From assembly GCA_028277515.1 (NCBI GenBank), contig JANQGC010000306.1, positions 1-17,287 of the forward strand: a stretch of DNA of 17,287 nucleotides, in the 5' to 3' direction. The notes under the pieces are model-generated. The model was not told the DNA's origin. It did not search any database and was given only the letters and a program-made list of their open reading frames with translations. This DNA is from Anaerolineae bacterium (lineage in GTDB: Bacteria; Chloroflexota; Anaerolineae; Promineifilales; Promineifilaceae). Below, piece by piece: positions 14,590 to 17,287 of the stretch (position 1 is the first letter of the stretch; each line of letters opens with the position of its first letter). A program made the position numbers and the translations under genes.

Positions 14590-16659
14590 TCAACGACCAT
14601 AAGCATCCAGAATAGCTCGCATACCCGCCAGGTTATTCTCCCAATCAATATTCTCATATTCGGGCAGCAGGACAGCAATGGCAGGAATACCCTGGTCATC
14701 AATCCAGTTGGTGCCGTCTCCATTGAGAACCTGGCTGGTTAGATCTTCAAAATCGGCCACAGGATAACCGGCTGCCACGCCATAGATTTGGGCCGGTTCC
14801 TGAGAGACACGCGGCCGCGAACTACAAGTGCCTGGGGATGACAAGCCATCCTGCGCACGGGCTTCCCAAAATACTACAACCTGCGGATCTTGATCCAGAA
14901 TAAATTCCGCCAGAGCCTGGGTTTCCGGTTCTGAAAAGGGAGCCGAACCACCGCTGCCAGGAACAACATTCCCGCGCCAGGAGGCATCTTCCACCCAGCG
15001 GCAGTCCCAATTGCGATTGAGATCGACATCGTTGGCATTTAAGCGGCCGCTGAGTTCTCCAGGGGCATATGGGCTGTCAGGATTGGCATTGGGGATAACA
15101 TATACGACGGCCGATGGCGGGATTTCGCTCTGATTATCACTGAAATAATTGATAGCCCTTTGAGCCAGGGACACGGTTGAAGGGGCAGAACCGGCGTGCA
15201 AACCGCCAATAAAAATGATCACATTATCTCCCGCGCCAAAGCGCACGGCTTCTAATGATGATCCAAGAACGGAACGGCCGATCACCGAGGTTTCCGGTCC
15301 CAAATCAGGGGTCGCTGTTGGTGTAAGTGAAGGTTCCTCTGTCGGCTCTTCAGTTGCTTGCGGTTCAAGGGTTGCTGTGGGCGGCACAGTCTCAATTGGT
15401 TGAGGGATCACCTCCTCGGCCGTTGCTGTTGGCGGCGGGTCTTCACCTACAGACGCATCCTGCCCAAAGGGCGTGGGCCGCTGCTCTGGATCATCCTGGG
15501 GAGCGGCCGTCAAGGTTTCCGTGATTTGGGCTGCGATAAGCCCACCACCTTCAATCTCACTTCCATTGTCAACCGGCCGTCCATTGGCTCCTGATCCAAA
15601 CATATTCAGCGGATCGACAAAATAAAATGCAGCAATACAGAGGAATAACAACAGAACCGGTAGGAGGATCAAAGGCCATTTTCGTCGACCGGGTTCTTCA
15701 ATCACCGCTTCAGCGTTGGGAAGTGGCTGAATTTTAGACTTGCTCAGTCGATACTCATCCGTCGGATAGGGTACCCAACCCTCGACTTGAGTCACCATAC
15801 CCGGACCCCCTTCCTCCTTAATGACCAGGTTAATTGCACCCCGCAGTTCGGCCGCCGATTGAAAGCGTTGGTCGGGATCTTTGCGCAGACAGCGATGGAC
15901 GAGATAAATGGTCTGGGGGTTCAGGTCCGGCCGGTAATTTTCAAGCGGTGGTGGTTGTTCATAAATGTGCTGGTGCAGCACGGCCAGGGGTTCGTCGGCT
16001 TCAAATGGCCTTCGACCCGATAACAGCTCATAGAGAATAACGCCCAAAGAGTAGAGATCGGAACGGCCGTCAATAGGCTTGCCCATAGCCTGCTCAGGGG
16101 ACATATAATGTGGGGTGCCGATTAAAGTTCCAGTTTGCGTGATTTTAGGTCCACCGGTCACCGCAGCAATCCCCAGATCGACGAGAACAGGACGGCCGTC
16201 CGGTCGAATCAAAATGTTGCTGGGCTTGATGTCACGGTGCATAATGCCCGCATTATGGGCAACATGTAAGGCATCAGCCATCTTACCGATGATGGAGAGG
16301 GATTGGTGGGTCTCAATCAACCTGTTTTCCTGTCCCATTTTCACCAGCGTATCACGTAATGATCCCCCCTCCACATACTGCATGGCAATGTAGGGACGGC
16401 CGTCATCCATTAAACCAATGCCGTATACATGGACGATGTTGGGATGGTCCAGCCGGGCTACCGTTTGCGCCTCGCGCCGGAAGCGGGCCACATATTGTTC
16501 ATCGGCCGCCAGCGCGGGCAGCATAATTTTTAAGGCAACTTTACGTTGCAGATCACCCTCGTAAGCCAAATAGACATCGGCCATCCCGCCACGAGCGATA
16601 TGCTTCAGAATTTCGTACTGTTCTATACGTTGGCCCACTAACAGATCCGGGTCAGCCAT
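14590..16659 (-). CDS. Receptor-type Ser/Thr protein kinase with extracellular M14 pseudo-carboxypeptidase domain
   Basis: 689 aa; AGGAGG 5 nt before ATG 16659. Kinase domain about 13-280 of the PknB type: glycine loop ARGGMADVYLA (22-32), Lys44, HRDIKPSN (141-148, catalytic Asp143), DLG (161-163, replacing DFG), activation segment ending GTPHYMSPEQ (181-190). A juxtamembrane stretch leads to one membrane helix (about 328-347), a Pro/Thr-rich linker (about 385-455) and an outer domain (456-689) clearly homologous to the neighbouring M14 lipoprotein (GGLHAG, IPNANPD, LNANDVDLNRNWDC, NNLAGMRAILDAYG). It keeps His488, Arg539, Asn548 and Arg549, but the zinc Glu is Ala492, the third zinc ligand is Glu599, and the catalytic Glu is Leu664. 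So the ectodomain is probably a binding sensor. PASTA repeats, usual in PknB, are absent. Confidence 0.95.
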   Translation of the reverse strand: MADPDLLVGQRIEQYEILKHIARGGMADVYLAYEGDLQRKVALKIMLPALAADEQYVARFRREAQTVARLDHPNIVHVYGIGLMDDGRPYIAMQYVEGGSLRDTLVKMGQENRLIETHQSLSIIGKMADALHVAHNAGIMHRDIKPSNILIRPDGRPVLVDLGIAAVTGGPKITQTGTLIGTPHYMSPEQAMGKPIDGRSDLYSLGVILYELLSGRRPFEADEPLAVLHQHIYEQPPPLENYRPDLNPQTIYLVHRCLRKDPDQRFQSAAELRGAINLVIKEEGGPGMVTQVEGWVPYPTDEYRLSKSKIQPLPNAEAVIEEPGRRKWPLILLPVLLLFLCIAAFYFVDPLNMFGSGANGRPVDNGSEIEGGGLIAAQITETLTAAPQDDPEQRPTPFGQDASVGEDPPPTATAEEVIPQPIETVPPTATLEPQATEEPTEEPSLTPTATPDLGPETSVIGRSVLGSSLEAVRFGAGDNVIIFIGGLHAGSAPSTVSLAQRAINYFSDNQSEIPPSAVVYVIPNANPDSPYAPGELSGRLNANDVDLNRNWDCRWVEDASWRGNVVPGSGGSAPFSEPETQALAEFILDQDPQVVVFWEARAQDGLSSPGTCSSRPRVSQEPAQIYGVAAGYPVADFEDLTSQVLNGDGTNWIDDQGIPAIAVLLPEYENIDWENNLAGMRAILDAYGR

Positions 16660-16681
16660 TTTTCCCTCCTAAATGGAACCG

Positions 16682-17287
16682 TCAGGGTGCGCAGCTTTGC
16701 CCAGGATCAAGCCGATCGATTGCGCCCTCAAGAACCCATCCTTCTAATTCGGAATCGGTTGCAGATTGTATTTGTATAAATGGCTCCTCACCACAGTTGC
16801 CCTCTCCAAACAGGGCTGAATCTTCGAGAATTAGGATCTCCTCTCCAATATCTAACAAAATTTCTGAATTTCCGCAGCCTGTTTCAAGTTGCAGCCTATC
16901 CCAAACGTAGCCCAATCGATTTTCATTGATACACCCTCTGGGTACAGGGATCTGTTCTATCACCGGTGAGGCAAACAAAGTCGGGGTCGGTGGCGGAGGT
17001 TCGGTTGCCGGTACTTGCGTCGGTTGGGCAGCCTCATCCGTCTTGACCGGCGCAGGTCGCAGCGCGCTTGAAGCGTCGGTTGGCGCCATAACTTCCTGCA
17101 CGACGGCCGTGATGTCTTCACCGGCGGCCGTTTCCACCATTGTCTCCAAGTCGCGATTTTGCATCCAGAAGAATAACAGGGCAGCAGCAATTAATACCAC
17201 GGCGGAGATGGCTAAAATTATCAGCCAAATTGGTGTCTTACTTTTCTCTTTCACCGGTGGTGGAGCGGCCGGTTTTTCTGGGGGAGA
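16682..17287 (-). CDS. Membrane-anchored protein with Cys-containing C-terminal domain, N-terminus cut by window edge
   Basis: The frame is open from the window edge (202 codons) to the stop at 16682. A GTG at 17254 could be read as a start, giving 190 aa, but it has no Shine-Dalgarno and the codons before it read SPPEKPAAPPP, which looks like a real Pro-rich linker, so the protein probably begins outside the window. After it come KEKSKTP, one membrane helix (IWLIILAISAVVLIAAALLFFW), a Pro/Thr-rich linker, and an outer domain of about 90 residues with four or more cysteines (RGCINE, TGCGN, GNCGEE, QSCAP) and a beta-rich SH3-like pattern. This resembles the layout of the next gene, the kinase, 22 nt downstream, so a related kinase or zinc-ribbon membrane protein is possible. 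No family named. Confidence 0.8.
   Translation of the reverse strand, partial: SPPEKPAAPPPVKEKSKTPIWLIILAISAVVLIAAALLFFWMQNRDLETMVETAAGEDITAVVQEVMAPTDASSALRPAPVKTDEAAQPTQVPATEPPPPTPTLFASPVIEQIPVPRGCINENRLGYVWDRLQLETGCGNSEILLDIGEEILILEDSALFGEGNCGEEPFIQIQSATDSELEGWVLEGAIDRLDPGQSCAP

Noticed and set aside
14586..14723. Longer lipoprotein frame beginning at 14723
   Set aside because: It overlaps the kinase C-terminus, and the lipoprotein signal begins naturally at ATG 14585.
1..17287. CRISPR array, tRNA, rRNA, transposase or attachment site
   Set aside because: Looked for on both strands; no spaced repeats, cloverleaf, rRNA segment or transposase-like protein was seen.

Overview
The window looks like a chromosomal segment of a member of the Chloroflexota (probably Anaerolineae or a relative). 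This is inferred from long Pro/Thr-rich linkers in several envelope proteins, a PknB-like kinase with an extracellular domain, a group 3b-type [NiFe] hydrogenase, and moderate GC with AT-rich intergenic DNA. No rRNA, tRNA, CRISPR array or mobile element was seen.

Left part (1-3656, minus strand): methylglyoxal synthase (mgsA), branched-chain aminotransferase (ilvE), an SCP2/archaeal-type thiolase and an aldo/keto reductase cut by the window edge. Thiolase and reductase are 8 nt apart and probably cotranscribed. Middle (3785-6736, plus strand): an Lgt-like membrane protein lacking the known catalytic residues of Lgt, the GTPase Era, and a Tat-signal coiled-coil protein of unknown function. Facing it on the minus strand is a sigma-70 family factor (6763-7836).

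Hydrogenase operon (8175-12635, minus strand): hydB (Fe-S beta), hydG (flavin/NAD(P) gamma), hydD (small subunit), hydA (large subunit) and a C-terminal maturation protease. This is the gene order of NAD(P)-linked group 3b hydrogenases (sulfhydrogenases). The first four genes overlap by 4-11 nt. The 299-bp region upstream is rich in signals: a candidate promoter, an intrinsic terminator, a 16-bp hairpin and a perfect TTGTGA-N6-TCACAA palindrome of Crp or Rex type.

Right part (12935-17287, minus strand): a tight envelope/signalling operon. It holds a partial membrane-anchored protein with a Cys-containing C-terminal domain, a Ser/Thr kinase whose extracellular part is an M14 carboxypeptidase-like domain with key catalytic residues replaced, a lipoprotein carrying an intact-looking paralogue of that M14 domain, and an ATP-grasp protein that seems to have lost its middle. 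The pair of a receptor kinase with a pseudo-peptidase ectodomain and a matching active peptidase is the most novel-looking system here. A further genome-level signal is strong over-representation of the palindrome CGGCCG (39 copies counted), absent from about 3 kb covering most of the hydrogenase operon.
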